Shown: positions 30,701 through 37,840 of the stretch, in pieces
Position numbering within the stretch: position 1 is the first letter of the stretch
Layout of the letters: every line of letters starts with the position of its first letter
The notes under the pieces: generated by a model
Databases searched by the model: none
The model's input: only the letters and a program-made list of their open reading frames with translations
Told to the model about the DNA's origin: nothing
Translations under genes and position numbers: made by a program
From: a virus
DNA: 40,889 nucleotides
IMG/VR virus record: IMGVR_UViG_3300043786_001231
Location: 1 to 40,889 of that record
Reading direction: 5' to 3' (one strand)

Positions 30701-31571
30701 ACGTCGCCCCGCCGTCCGGCAAGTTGATCTGGAAGAAATCCGACTGGCTCGACGACGGAGTCCCCGCGGCGCCAGCGGTCTCGATGGTCTCGGGTGACCG
30801 GGCCGCGTTCTCGGCGGCGATCAGCGTCGCACGCTCGAATCGACGCAATGTCGCAAGATCGACCAGCCCGGACGCCCCGCGAGACACGCCCCGCAACTGG
30901 CCGGGACGATCCGCGCGGTACGTGTGAATCACGTCACTCGCGTCGTACCAATCGCCTTCCAGCGACCCACCCCAAGCGTAGTTTGCGCCCGGATGTTGCC
31001 GCAGAATGTGATACCGCACCGGCAGGCCCGACTCGGAATCGACTTCGACCCCGTCGTCAATGTTCGGATCGGTCACCGCTTGCCACGGCAACCCGAGTTG
31101 TTCGGCTTCGTACAGCCGCGGCACAACACGAAATTCCGGGTGAACATCCGCGCGACGACGCAGGCCGACGCATTCGCCGTCCCGCCAGTCCGTTCGCACC
31201 GCCGTTTTGAGCACTGAGACGAGGCCGATGGCATTCGCGAACTCGGCCCACGCCGCTTCGAGACGGTCACCGGCGACACGGTCCTCGACCAGCACCTGGA
31301 GCCGCGGGCCGTTCCCGACGATGTGATTCGCCGCCGTCGTCAACAGCCCGTTCAGCCAGCAGCAGTTTTCGTCCTCGTACCGCATCCGCTTCCGCAGCAC
31401 GGACCGCACCTGCGGCGACAACGACGCCCGAGCGTCCATCGAGTCCGCGTAGGCGAAGTGATTGGACAGCGTCCCCGTCGTCTGCGCACCCTCGAAGCGC
31501 GCCTGCACTCGCCCGAACACCGGAGCGAACGAACGCGACACCGTGGCGATGACACGAGAAAACCAACTCAC
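27744..31571 (-). CDS. Portal - prohead protease - scaffold - major capsid single ORF
   Basis: One frame of 1275 aa with four parts. Residues 1-480: lambda-type portal (RKRMRYEDENCCWLNGLL; HIVGNGPRLQVLV; RPYCMPYHIAVG). Residues about 495-560: helical linker. Residues about 590-735: prohead protease, with His628 in PILIDHT and Ser678 in WQASIGC, the S78 type Ser-His pattern. Residues 744-930: scaffold-like, Ala/Glu-rich. Residues 943-1275: Mu gpT-like major capsid (FQFDRADILNDDLGAFDD). An internal ATG at 29342 with AGGAAAGG eight bases upstream would make scaffold-capsid alone. Portal and capsid are needed in very different amounts, so this start is probably essential. Confidence 0.9.
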   Translation of the reverse strand: MSWFSRVIATVSRSFAPVFGRVQARFEGAQTTGTLSNHFAYADSMDARASLSPQVRSVLRKRMRYEDENCCWLNGLLTTAANHIVGNGPRLQVLVEDRVAGDRLEAAWAEFANAIGLVSVLKTAVRTDWRDGECVGLRRRADVHPEFRVVPRLYEAEQLGLPWQAVTDPNIDDGVEVDSESGLPVRYHILRQHPGANYAWGGSLEGDWYDASDVIHTYRADRPGQLRGVSRGASGLVDLATLRRFERATLIAAENAARSPETIETAGAAGTPSSSQSDFFQINLPDGGATFLPQGWHRNSFKPEHPATTYEMFTRQQITKWCRPYCMPYHIAVGSSRESNYSSAVLDQSIAWVAEVTSEQRRFERQFVEKLFRWFLDEAVFVPGLLDGLPEIERIPHAWQWDPPPTGDELDRIKAAVARVDAGLSAPSTEAMLLGRDFTSEERRAAQDYGVTPGQLRMLRLSLKFPSASAGVPADPAAGVASAAPGGEFGGLGRRQWQNNVKAVRDVLNEAIAGRSSRAASAALLETLGLAPERAAALLDDALSDGRVDDTEVAQACGVLSLEAAATVTTLNGPAVVALSAAESGKARRFDILAYTGGKLNVSGAPLPVVVDLSALTVAQNVPILIDHTKSVESTLGQVEAVENDGTTLRLRGSVTGASPKCLQVLAQADKGHKWQASIGCNYEGIEIPAGQVVAVNGQQIEGPFILARSAELRETSVLPMGADSRTTVNLAAAAALSGKANAMTFEDWLKSLGMDPATQTPEALAALQKVYDSQQASEAEAKAKAAAPVATATATPTPAPAVAAGANLDLTAASVTMLGLMRKQAAEEAARIGAIREIVAEIPDVKARGRIEATAIGEGWTREKTELAALKEVRPKAPSGIVHNHDSSPQVLEAALALSAGLASPEKHYSAETLDKAQRQFRNLGLQRLLMIEACARGYVSGPHEGVHSGNLRAVLEAAFGRYSGSLAATNASTLSLPGILSNVANKEILRGYMEEDQTWRELATVKTVRDFKQVTSYRMLDDMQYEELPPGGKIKEGKLGEESYTRQAKTYAKMFQFDRADILNDDLGAFDDIRNRLGSGAAKKLNNVYWTKFLDNASFFTSARGNYISGATTNLGTDGVGLGLGLKAFRDMKSPKVKSSDSDSQRYRIGGNPEILVVPPELEDTANRIYLTDPAVATAVSGTNTYYRKYRPVVVPWLSDSAFTGFSTTAWYLMRAPQRMAAMVVSFLNGQQTPTVESSDAEFDTLGIVFRGYHDFGVDQAEYLAGVKSKGAA
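29340..29358 (-). promoter_or_regulatory. Internal ribosome site and start for scaffold-capsid
   Basis: AGGAAAGG at 29351-29358, eight bases from an in-frame ATG at 29342 in the capsid super-ORF. The protein begins MTFEDWLKSLGMDPATQT, the usual look of a capsid precursor N-terminus. It would yield a 532-aa scaffold-capsid product independently of the portal-protease part. Confidence 0.75.
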
Positions 31572-31783
31572 GTTTGGTGCCCCCCAAGAGGACCGGGGGG
31601 CGTGTATTGGCCGAACCGCAGACCGCCAGCGCGATCGCCCGCCATCGCATTGCGCGACGCGAGGTAGCGATCCGCCTCGATCAGTTCGGTAAGCGATCTC
31701 TCGGTGACCGTCTGCCCGTCAACCGACACGGAGACCGCACCCGCCGCTCGCGTCTCGATCTGGCTCGCCAGAGAGTCCGACAT
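31568..31783 (-). CDS. gpW-like head-tail joining protein
   Basis: A 71-aa protein, MSDSLASQIETRAAGAVSVS then VDGQTVTERSLTELIEADRYLAS, which fits the gpW pattern of a small helix-hairpin-helix protein between terminase and portal. gpW fits into the portal pore after packaging and lets the tail attach. The ATG at 31783 is chosen over an upstream ATG at 31825, because the extension is a poor sequence. Stop overlaps the portal start (ATGA). Confidence 0.65.
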   Translation of the reverse strand: MSDSLASQIETRAAGAVSVSVDGQTVTERSLTELIEADRYLASRNAMAGDRAGGLRFGQYTPPGPLGGHQT

Positions 31784-31950
31784 AAAAGAATGCCCGCGCA
31801 GAGGGTGCAGCCCCTGCACGGGCATTCAAGCGACCGGGGATCAGCCGGATCGACGGCAATCATCCCCATAGTGCGAGCTAAGACAATCTTGCCTTGCGCG
31901 AGTAAATCGACTTCTCACAATGTTCCGTTACCCGTATCCGTCCACGCGAC

Positions 31951-32160
31951 TTATCTCGCGACCCCGCCGGTTCTAGGTCCCGGTCCAAGTTGCTCCGTCG
32001 TCAGCAGCAAGCGACGACACTCCGGGTTGAGGCAGCGACGTTCGCGGCGAATGGTGCCAGCACGTTTCACGGTGCGAGTTACTTCGCTTTCGGTACTGCC
32101 ACAGTCCGGGCATCTAATACCGAGCGGCGGCAGTTGTAGCGGCAAGGCCTGTTGTTTCAT
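31951..32160 (-). CDS. Zinc-ribbon protein (Ogr/NrdR-like)
   Basis: A 69-aa protein with one four-Cys ribbon: CPDCGSTESEV, a basic strand pair (RTVKRAGTIRRERRC) and CLNPEC, followed by LLLTTEQL. This pattern is close to phage Ogr/Delta activators and NrdR-type ribbons, which bind DNA. The ATG at 32160 overlaps the terminase stop (ATGA). As the only gene between terminase and gpW it may help packaging or late transcription; inferred. Confidence 0.65.
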   Translation of the reverse strand: MKQQALPLQLPPLGIRCPDCGSTESEVTRTVKRAGTIRRERRCLNPECRRLLLTTEQLGPGPRTGGVAR

Positions 32161-34253
32161 ACCACGCGCCCCACGAGGAGATGGGGAGGAATGACGAACG
32201 GCTTCGGACCGTCCCCGACTGCGGACCCACTCGCCTCGAACTGGCGAATGCCGCACATCGAGGCCCCGACGTGACACCCGACCAATCCGTCGAACCAGTG
32301 GTTATCCCTTCCCGGCAGCAGCGACCATTCGGTGAGTTCACGCCCCCGCCCCGATGTTTCGATGGCAACCTCGGCCGTCAAATGGTCCTTGAGCATCCGG
32401 TGCGCCTCGGGTTTGTGGCCCCACACGGACAAGCACCCCTTGTCCCCCATCGGCGTCGCGAATCGCTGCGCGGCGAACGTCTTCCAAGTGTTCGTGTCGA
32501 TGTTGACGTGGCGGACCGATCTACCCTCTCGCACCGACGACACGATCCAGCCTTGCCCGTGCTCCTCGCCGGGCCGCTTCTGCCACGACTCCATCGGCGA
32601 CGACTTCGCCGAAATGCCCCGACCGTGCGACGGGATGACCAGCGCGGCGAAGGGCGTCTGTTGGGCGAACCGGTAGACCGTGCCCGTCGACTTGCCCCAG
32701 TTCGCATCGATCAAGATTCGCGAGGCCCGCATCGCGATCCCGTCCGCGCGGGTCCACTGTTTCCCCGCGATCCCGTTCACCAACGCTTCGAGGCCCGCGT
32801 ACAGGGTTCCTTCGAGACCGCGACCGGGGTACGCATCCTGCAACGTCCGCCGAGCGTCGGCCAAGGTGAAGTAGGCGCGCCCCTGGTCGGGGAACGTCCC
32901 GTAGTCGATGACGTACCCGGTGAAAAATGGCTCCCACGCGCAGACCACGTACCAAAGCGTCGTTTGCTGCACGTCGACGTAGGCCGTGATGTGCGTACAG
33001 GCCGACGGCACCGCGTGACGCTCTAACCCGTTGCACTTGGCCGCCAGCAACGCATCCGAGACCGCCGACACCGCCGTCGCCTTCGGGCGAATCGGATCGT
33101 TCTGGAACTCACTCGCGAACCCAACCTCTCCATATCTGAGACGCAGGTGGATTACGTGCTGCTGTGCGGAAATGTCCGATTTCGATTTGCGTTCCGGCCA
33201 CGAGACGACGAATCCCTTATCCATCGCCTCGCGGTTCTGCACGTAGAACTCGACGGCCTCAGAAATTCCCCGATCCTTTCGCAGGCCCTCCGACATCATG
33301 TCGATGTATCGAGACCACAGGGCCTCGCCAACTTCATCGGGCCACGACTGCACCATCCGACAGCGGATCCCCCGCCACTGCGGATTCCGCTGCCGATCCA
33401 CGAGCCTGTCGGCAAGATCGTTTGGCTTGATGACCGTGAGCGGAGCCAGAACCGAGAATTCCTCGCCGGGACCTGCAAGCCCTTGAACCGCCGAATTGAT
33501 GATCGACTCGCGGTCGTCGCACTGGCTCGGGGAGGCTGCGGATTCTTCCGTCTGCGCGTCATCAACGATTGCGAGCGTCGGACGATGAATCTGGCCATCC
33601 TCGAACACGCGAAAGCGACCGCGGATTTCGCCCGTCAACCCGACCGCGTCAATCGTGGCGCCCGACGCCACCGATCCGTCGATGGTCGGCAGGATGACTT
33701 GATCCGCGCCTAACTTCATTTCGATCGGATTGCCCTTGTGCAGGAGCCGCCGTTGCTTGACCCCGGCCAGCTTTCGGATCGGCACACACACCTCGGGGAA
33801 GTCCTGCGCGAGCAATTCCTTGGTTCGCAAATGGTTGACGATGGAGACCAGCAACCGCGACGCGGCGTCGGCAGTGGCTCCCACGAGGATGACGTAGCGA
33901 TGCCGACCCTTGAGGATTGCCCAGATAGCCGCGACGACGCACATGGCCGTCTTGCCGCTTCCCCGAGGCATCGCCACTGCTGTTGCCCCGCCGTGCTCGA
34001 CAACGTCCTCAACGAGGTTTGACACGAGCACATGGTCGGGCGAATCCGGCAGGTAGAAATTCTCCGCGAAGTACGTCTGGCGAAACGCGGTGTACGACTC
34101 CAGGCAGATTGCTCGCCGTTCTGGATTTCGCACCGGCGGCAAATCCCCGATGTCGCGGGCGCTCGTTGACTGCTCGCGAAACTCCTGCGCTTTCCGCTCG
34201 CGAAACTCCTCGTAGGCAACTTGGCTTTTCGCGGTTTTCGCCATCTTGCCCAT
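32157..34253 (-). CDS. terL: Terminase large subunit
   Basis: A 698-aa packaging motor. Walker A is AMPRGSGKTAM (about residue 100), Walker B PTLAIVDDAQTEES (about 225), with coupling motif region near 270. The C-terminal half contains acidic residues of the RNaseH-like nuclease: TAYVDVQQTT (about 430), ILIDANWGKS and the terminal DNHWFDGLVG (about 660). This is a GpA/Terminase_GpA-like arrangement, matching the lambda-like order that follows. The ATG at 34253 is used; one at 34244 would also work. The promoter is not clear. Confidence 0.9.
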   Translation of the reverse strand: MGKMAKTAKSQVAYEEFRERKAQEFREQSTSARDIGDLPPVRNPERRAICLESYTAFRQTYFAENFYLPDSPDHVLVSNLVEDVVEHGGATAVAMPRGSGKTAMCVVAAIWAILKGRHRYVILVGATADAASRLLVSIVNHLRTKELLAQDFPEVCVPIRKLAGVKQRRLLHKGNPIEMKLGADQVILPTIDGSVASGATIDAVGLTGEIRGRFRVFEDGQIHRPTLAIVDDAQTEESAASPSQCDDRESIINSAVQGLAGPGEEFSVLAPLTVIKPNDLADRLVDRQRNPQWRGIRCRMVQSWPDEVGEALWSRYIDMMSEGLRKDRGISEAVEFYVQNREAMDKGFVVSWPERKSKSDISAQQHVIHLRLRYGEVGFASEFQNDPIRPKATAVSAVSDALLAAKCNGLERHAVPSACTHITAYVDVQQTTLWYVVCAWEPFFTGYVIDYGTFPDQGRAYFTLADARRTLQDAYPGRGLEGTLYAGLEALVNGIAGKQWTRADGIAMRASRILIDANWGKSTGTVYRFAQQTPFAALVIPSHGRGISAKSSPMESWQKRPGEEHGQGWIVSSVREGRSVRHVNIDTNTWKTFAAQRFATPMGDKGCLSVWGHKPEAHRMLKDHLTAEVAIETSGRGRELTEWSLLPGRDNHWFDGLVGCHVGASMCGIRQFEASGSAVGDGPKPFVIPPHLLVGRVV

Positions 34254-34391
34254 CTTGAAAGTAAGTGAGTGGTGTTGTTTGACAGTTCCCGTAGGTATCA
34301 CGAGCCGAAAAAGCCCCGGAAGGACCCATCGACCTTACTTTTACGTTGGATTGCTTGACCCAACCGGGGGCCTGCACGCCGGCACCGGTGC
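34254..34391. other. Short gap before the terminase with inverted repeat
   Basis: AAAGTAAG (34258-34265) and CTTACTTT (34334-34341) are perfect 8-base inverted repeats, 68 bases apart. They could form a long-loop hairpin at the terminase leader or bind a regulator. No gene is seen in this gap. Confidence 0.4.
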
Positions 34392-34868
34392 TTACGATGG
34401 GGCGTCGTTGCTCGCAGCCTCACCGAGCAGTGACAGCCGGTGCTTTGCCAGGAGCTTCACGATTTGTGACAGGCTGGTTTCTCCAAGCCCCGGAAAGCGC
34501 AATAGCTCTTCCGCCGACCGCACGAGCAGTTGTCCGATATTGCGAATACCGTGTTTTTCCAAGATGTTTTGGCACCGAAAAGGAATGGACGTTTGACTCA
34601 GCAAAAGGTCCATGATCGCGTCGTTTTTTCGCGGCTCAAACTCGCCGCACCAACCGTTTGCAGCAACTTGCGGATGCACCCAAAGCCAGCAATATTCTTC
34701 CGGTTTGTCTGGTTTTTCCGGATCGTCATGAGGCCAGCCAAGGAAATGTGTCGGAGGAAATCTCCTGCATGATTGGCGCAACATGCCGCCGCCAGGTGGT
34801 CCATAGAGGTGGTAGAACCGACAGTTGCGACAGCACTCGACCGGTTTCGATTCTTCGTTGTCATCCAT
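34392..34868 (-). CDS. Zn-binding domain fused to RNA polymerase alpha-CTD-like domain
   Basis: A 158-aa protein. Residues 10-80 carry Cys12, 13, 16, 34, 60 and 74 in CCRNC, SCRRFPP and WCGEF blocks, a likely zinc site. Residues about 88-150 line up without a gap with E. coli alpha-CTD: R98 = R265, N101 = N268, G129 = G296, S132 = S299; only K298 differs (Thr131). R265 and N268 contact DNA in UP elements. The gene is first in the late part, just before the terminase, so it is a candidate transcription factor for late genes. The ATG at 34868 has GGGGGA upstream. Confidence 0.83.
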   Translation of the reverse strand: MDDNEESKPVECCRNCRFYHLYGPPGGGMLRQSCRRFPPTHFLGWPHDDPEKPDKPEEYCWLWVHPQVAANGWCGEFEPRKNDAIMDLLLSQTSIPFRCQNILEKHGIRNIGQLLVRSAEELLRFPGLGETSLSQIVKLLAKHRLSLLGEAASNDAPS

Positions 34869-34888
34869 CGTCATCCCCCGCAAATTGC

Positions 34889-34934
34889 TAAAACCACACC
34901 CCGCGCCAAACGCACACAGTCGCGTTCTGCGGGG
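34889..34934 (-). terminator. Possible terminator between early and late genes
   Basis: Read on the minus strand: CCCCGC pairs with GCGGGG (34929-34934 with 34899-34904), with an inner ACGC/GCGT pairing, followed by TGTGGTTTTA. The T-run is short. It lies between the zinc-ribbon gene stop (34994) and the alpha-CTD-like gene start (34868), where a change from early to late transcription would be useful. A 29-aa frame from 34977 to 34888 covers it and is not trusted. Confidence 0.4.
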
Positions 34935-34993
34935 CTTCGGCTATCCGGACGGCCAATCGGTCGTCCTCGTGCCTCATCGCCACGCAGGCGCAA

Positions 34994-35296
34994 CTACGCT
35001 TTGCGACGCGACCGTTCCCGATTCTCCATCCGCTCCGCGTTGCGATCCGGCCTCGAATCAAGGAATCCGAATTCGACCGGCGCGAACTCGGCCCCGCAGC
35101 GTCGGCAGTGGTACGACCCGCGGTCGAGCCGATAGGCGTCGGTCCTCGGTCCGCATTGGGGGCACTTGGGGGCGACCGGCTTCGGGTTGGCCGACATCCG
35201 CACTTGGTCGACATCGCCACCGCAGCCCGAGCACAGGCCTCCGACGTTGTCCCGCTTGCCGTTGCAGATGCCGCAGAAAAAGAACGTGGGTTTCAC
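34994..35296 (-). CDS. Double zinc-ribbon protein
   Basis: A 100-aa protein with two four-Cys ribbons: CGIC..CSGC in the first half and CPQC..CRRC in the second, then an Arg/Glu tail. Such ribbons in phage bind nucleic acid or protein. The start is a GTG at 35296, overlapping the previous stop (GTGA). Its exact target is unknown. It is the last gene of the coupled small-gene chain before the late part. Confidence 0.68.
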   Translation of the reverse strand: MKPTFFFCGICNGKRDNVGGLCSGCGGDVDQVRMSANPKPVAPKCPQCGPRTDAYRLDRGSYHCRRCGAEFAPVEFGFLDSRPDRNAERMENRERSRRKA

Positions 35297-35487
35297 TTCG
35301 TCACCTTCCCGGCGTTCGCCGCCCATTGATCCCATGTCACCCTCGACCACCACCACACAGCCCCGTCGTCAACCTTGACGTACAAGCCGCGCTCCCCGCC
35401 GACGCCCATCAACTCGACAGGCTCAACCTTCATGCCATCGGCGTCGACCCACGGAACCCCCACAACCGGCTTCGTGTCGTGCGTCAT
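35293..35487 (-). CDS. Small unknown protein
   Basis: A 64-aa protein with a beta pattern (VKVDDGAVWWWSRVTWDQW) and several Trp near the end. No family recognised. ATG at 35487 overlaps the previous stop (ATGA), and its stop overlaps the next GTG, so it is coupled on both sides. The longer reading to 35547 lies within the HTH gene and is discarded. Confidence 0.55.
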   Translation of the reverse strand: MTHDTKPVVGVPWVDADGMKVEPVELMGVGGERGLYVKVDDGAVWWWSRVTWDQWAANAGKVTK

Positions 35488-35684
35488 TTCCCATCCCTTC
35501 GGCGCACGCGCCCCTTGACGATGTTGCAAACATGCCCCCGCGAGCACTGGAACACGCGGGCTATCTCAGCGAGCGACTGACCCTCAGTGCTCATGCGGCG
35601 GATTGCTCGCACCTGCTGATTCGTGAGCCTCGCGCGTCGGCTGTCCTCGCCGCGAAGGTGTTCGAGGTAGATGGCTCGGGTCAT
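35484..35684 (-). CDS. Small resolvase-type helix-turn-helix protein
   Basis: A 66-aa protein. The front is basic (RGEDSRRARLTNQQVRAIRRM), the middle a helix-turn-helix (QSLAEIARVFQCSRGHVCNIVKG), and the end basic (RVRRRDGK). This is the HTH_7/resolvase C-terminal type seen in small phage regulators. It lies deep in the chain of coupled small genes, so probably an early or middle regulator; target unknown. Confidence 0.7.
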   Translation of the reverse strand: MTRAIYLEHLRGEDSRRARLTNQQVRAIRRMSTEGQSLAEIARVFQCSRGHVCNIVKGRVRRRDGK

Positions 35685-36076
35685 TCATCCACATCGCTTT
35701 CAACTCGACGACCCAACGGCCAGTCCCCCGACCTGTCGCGTATCTCCTGTTCGCGATCTTCCGAACGCTGCACCCTTGCCTGCCACTCGGCCACCAGGTC
35801 ACGCAGCGGCCTTGCCTGCGCTTCATCCATCGGCGAACGGTAACTTTCCAACTCGTCAATCGTGGGGGATGATTCCAACTCGCTGACCCGCTCCCGCAGC
35901 CGCTCGTTCTCGGCTTGCAGTTCCGCACGCTCGGCGATGGCGATCTCGGCACGCCGCATCCAGCCATCACACTGCGGATAAGCGAACCCACACACACGAG
36001 GAATCGCCACGCGATCCGGGTACGCTTCCAAAAACCGTTTGTATTCCGCTTTCCGTTGCTCAGGCGTCATGCTCAC
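35681..36076 (-). CDS. Coiled-coil protein, unknown function
   Basis: A 131-aa protein if the GTG at 36076 (coupled to the previous stop) is used; the ATG at 36070 gives 129 aa. Residues about 8-45 are a helical domain with two Cys; residues about 50-80 are an Ala/Glu/Arg coiled coil (AERAELQAENERLRERVSELE); the end is acidic and charged. No family recognised. It may form dimers; it overlaps the HTH gene at its end. Confidence 0.55.
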   Translation of the reverse strand: MSMTPEQRKAEYKRFLEAYPDRVAIPRVCGFAYPQCDGWMRRAEIAIAERAELQAENERLRERVSELESSPTIDELESYRSPMDEAQARPLRDLVAEWQARVQRSEDREQEIRDRSGDWPLGRRVESDVDE

Positions 36077-36612
36077 GTCGCACCCCCGATCATGTTGAAC
36101 CCCGGCCACCGCTCACCCGTCCACAGGTCCACCGGCCACGAGTCCCCCCGCAGGTACAGCGGGTGTTTCGGGCTGCCGTCCGCGTTCTTGCCGAGGCAGC
36201 AGAACTGCACTCCGCGTGCTTCGCTGACTCGCCACAGCATGGCCTGAAAATCCATCGTGTGTTCGGGGAACCGCTTTCGTCCGTGCGTGCCCCACGCGCA
36301 AACCACGAGGCGGGCATAGTTCCCGGTGACCGTGGCGACCATCTTGGCGTTCTCAGGCCCGACCGGATCGGCGACCGCGTACAGGGCCTTCGGGTCGGTC
36401 GACCGATACGCAAACAGGTTGAGCATCACGAACCGGCCCGCGCCCCACGCCTTCGCGAAGTTGATGCACCGCGTCACCGTGGGGTCGTTGTTCGTCTCGT
36501 CGGCGGTCGACGGGTTCAGGCCGATGAACGCGACGAGGGGCTTCGATGGTTCCCACTCGCGGTAGAGCGTGTAGCGGTACGTCCGGTCGTCGGAGAAGAT
36601 TGTTCCGATCAC
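36073..36612 (-). CDS. DUF1643-family protein
   Basis: A 179-aa protein with the DUF1643 pattern: LYREWEPSKPLVAFIGLNPSTAD, then NNDPTVTRCINFAKAWG, MLNLFAYRSTDP, and a C-terminal LGKNADGSPKHPLYL. The family is widespread in bacteria and phages; its biochemical role is unknown. It starts at a GTG at 36612, overlapping the previous stop. The conserved Asn, Arg and Asp residues suggest an enzyme, which is only inferred. Confidence 0.85.
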   Translation of the reverse strand: MIGTIFSDDRTYRYTLYREWEPSKPLVAFIGLNPSTADETNNDPTVTRCINFAKAWGAGRFVMLNLFAYRSTDPKALYAVADPVGPENAKMVATVTGNYARLVVCAWGTHGRKRFPEHTMDFQAMLWRVSEARGVQFCCLGKNADGSPKHPLYLRGDSWPVDLWTGERWPGFNMIGGAT

Positions 36613-36854
36613 GAGGCACCTCGCACGCCAAGTCGCTCGTTGGCCCACGCGACTACCTCAGCCAGCGGCTGCCAGCCAATGTTGATCGGGGACTGCCGGT
36701 CCCGATGGATGGTCACCCACCAAAGCGAATCCTGGGGCGAGCCACGTTCGAGCACAGCGAACACGCCGTCGTGCAGCCGCGTGAAACACGGGCCTTGTGG
36801 CGTCCAGCCATCGGGCGTTGCGATGTCGTCGTTCATCACCGAATCTCCGCTCAC
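36609..36854 (-). CDS. Small unknown protein
   Basis: An 81-aa protein with two short beta pairs (GPCFTRLHDGVFAVLERGS; DSLWWVTIHRDRQS) and a helical end (QPLAEVVAWANERLG). Start taken as the GTG at 36854, coupled to the previous stop; an ATG at 36836 is also possible. No family recognised. Overlaps the DUF1643 gene at its end. Confidence 0.55.
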   Translation of the reverse strand: MSGDSVMNDDIATPDGWTPQGPCFTRLHDGVFAVLERGSPQDSLWWVTIHRDRQSPINIGWQPLAEVVAWANERLGVRGAS

Positions 36855-37456
36855 GAGGCCACCGCCCTTCTCACAGTCACCACCCACACGAACGGGTCCG
36901 AGTCGAACAGTTTGCCGCCGATCTTCTCCCGCAGAGCGCACCTCGACTCATTCCGATCCTCTCTCCGACCACCAGACGAGAACGCCATGTGACTCGGGAT
37001 CGGAACCCCCATTGCCATCGCCATCGCTTCCGTCACCTTCGACACCCGCATCACGTCCACCGCTTCGACGGCGATCCGCTCGCGGGCGTATCGCTGCGGC
37101 ATCTGCGTAGCTGGTCGCCACTTGCGGTTCTCGCCGTCCGGCCCCTCTGGATCGTTCAGGTAGTCGTCGCGATACCAGCAATCCTTGTCGTCGATTGGCC
37201 AGTGCGGCTCGGCGAGCCACAGTTCACCCTCGGGCTGAAATGGCGACAGGATTCCGAACTCGCCGTCATCCGAAAACAACCCAAACACTTCCTCGTCAGG
37301 CTGTTCGATGCCGCCTTTGCCCACGACAGTTGGGTGATACCTCCCGACAGTCCAGCCGTCGTGTCGCGGCTGTAGAGCGAGCACCCGCACGAGCATCGTC
37401 GCGCCGTTCCGCAGCGCGAGGCGTTCCCATTCCTTCAGGATCAGGCGTCGGCCCAT
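36851..37456 (-). CDS. ASCH/PUA-like phage protein
   Basis: A 201-aa protein with a phage-typical ASCH-like plan: ELWLAEPHWPIDD, KWRPATQMPQRYARERIAVEAVDVMRV, then VTEAMAMAMGV, and a C-terminal FVWVVTVRRA strand. ASCH/PUA-like folds usually bind RNA or modified bases. The ATG at 37456 shares a base with the upstream stop. The function in the phage is unknown; it is part of the coupled middle-gene chain. Confidence 0.65.
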   Translation of the reverse strand: MGRRLILKEWERLALRNGATMLVRVLALQPRHDGWTVGRYHPTVVGKGGIEQPDEEVFGLFSDDGEFGILSPFQPEGELWLAEPHWPIDDKDCWYRDDYLNDPEGPDGENRKWRPATQMPQRYARERIAVEAVDVMRVSKVTEAMAMAMGVPIPSHMAFSSGGRREDRNESRCALREKIGGKLFDSDPFVWVVTVRRAVAS

Positions 37457-37647
37457 CACTGCACCTTTCGCAAATTGCCACACGGCACGGCGTAGACCGC
37501 GCCATCAACCTTGACCCCGTGGTTCCTCGGCTTCCCTCGCGACACCACGACGACCGTCCCCTCGCGCCCGTGCAACGGCATGAACGCCGCGCGGTCGCGC
37601 CGATACCACACCTGCACACGTTGACCGAGGCGCGGGTTAGCGAGCAT
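37456..37647 (-). CDS. Small SH3-like beta protein, unknown function
   Basis: A 63-aa basic protein with a beta-barrel-like pattern (VQVWYRRDRAAFMPLHGREGTVVVVS; NHGVKVDGAVYAVPCGNLRKV), resembling small KOW/SH3-like domains. ATG at 37647, overlapping the previous gene by 11 bases. No enzyme motif. May bind nucleic acid, by resemblance only. Confidence 0.55.
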   Translation of the reverse strand: MLANPRLGQRVQVWYRRDRAAFMPLHGREGTVVVVSRGKPRNHGVKVDGAVYAVPCGNLRKVQ

Positions 37648-37840
37648 CTTCGACGCGATCCTTTCTCTGCCTGTCCCAAGTCCAGATGTTCCATTTCCGG
37701 ACGCTTCCTCGCGGGTGCAGCTTCCAATGCACAGCCCCCGCCGAGAGCTTCACAACCTGAACCACACGCTCGTGGCTGCCATCGAACATGCCTCGCCAAA
37801 GCGACCCCACTTCAGGAAATGGCGGATACGGACTGGTCAC
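37637..37840 (-). CDS. Small Trp/His-rich protein, unknown function
   Basis: A 67-aa protein starting at the GTG at 37840, overlapping the RusA stop (GTGA). It reads PYPPFPEVGSLWRGMF, then beta strands (ERVVQVVKLSAGAVHWKL) and a basic end. Two strands and a turn suggest a small beta domain. No family recognised. The in-frame reading upstream lies inside rusA and is a shadow. Confidence 0.55.
   Translation of the reverse strand: MTSPYPPFPEVGSLWRGMFDGSHERVVQVVKLSAGAVHWKLHPRGSVRKWNIWTWDRQRKDRVEDAR

Noticed and set aside
27744-31571. Capsid super-ORF as an assembly artefact
   Set aside because: The linker sequences between domains read as normal protein, and no frame change is evident; a base error would shift frames rather than join them smoothly. 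Still worth checking in reads.
31681-31869. Cys-rich 62-aa minus-strand frame overlapping gpW
   Set aside because: Its Cys cluster is attractive, but most of it is the gpW gene read in another frame, and it has no coupled overlap or clear ribosome site.
34888-34977. 29-aa frame after the zinc-ribbon gene
   Set aside because: Short, not coupled to a neighbour, and lies over a probable hairpin.
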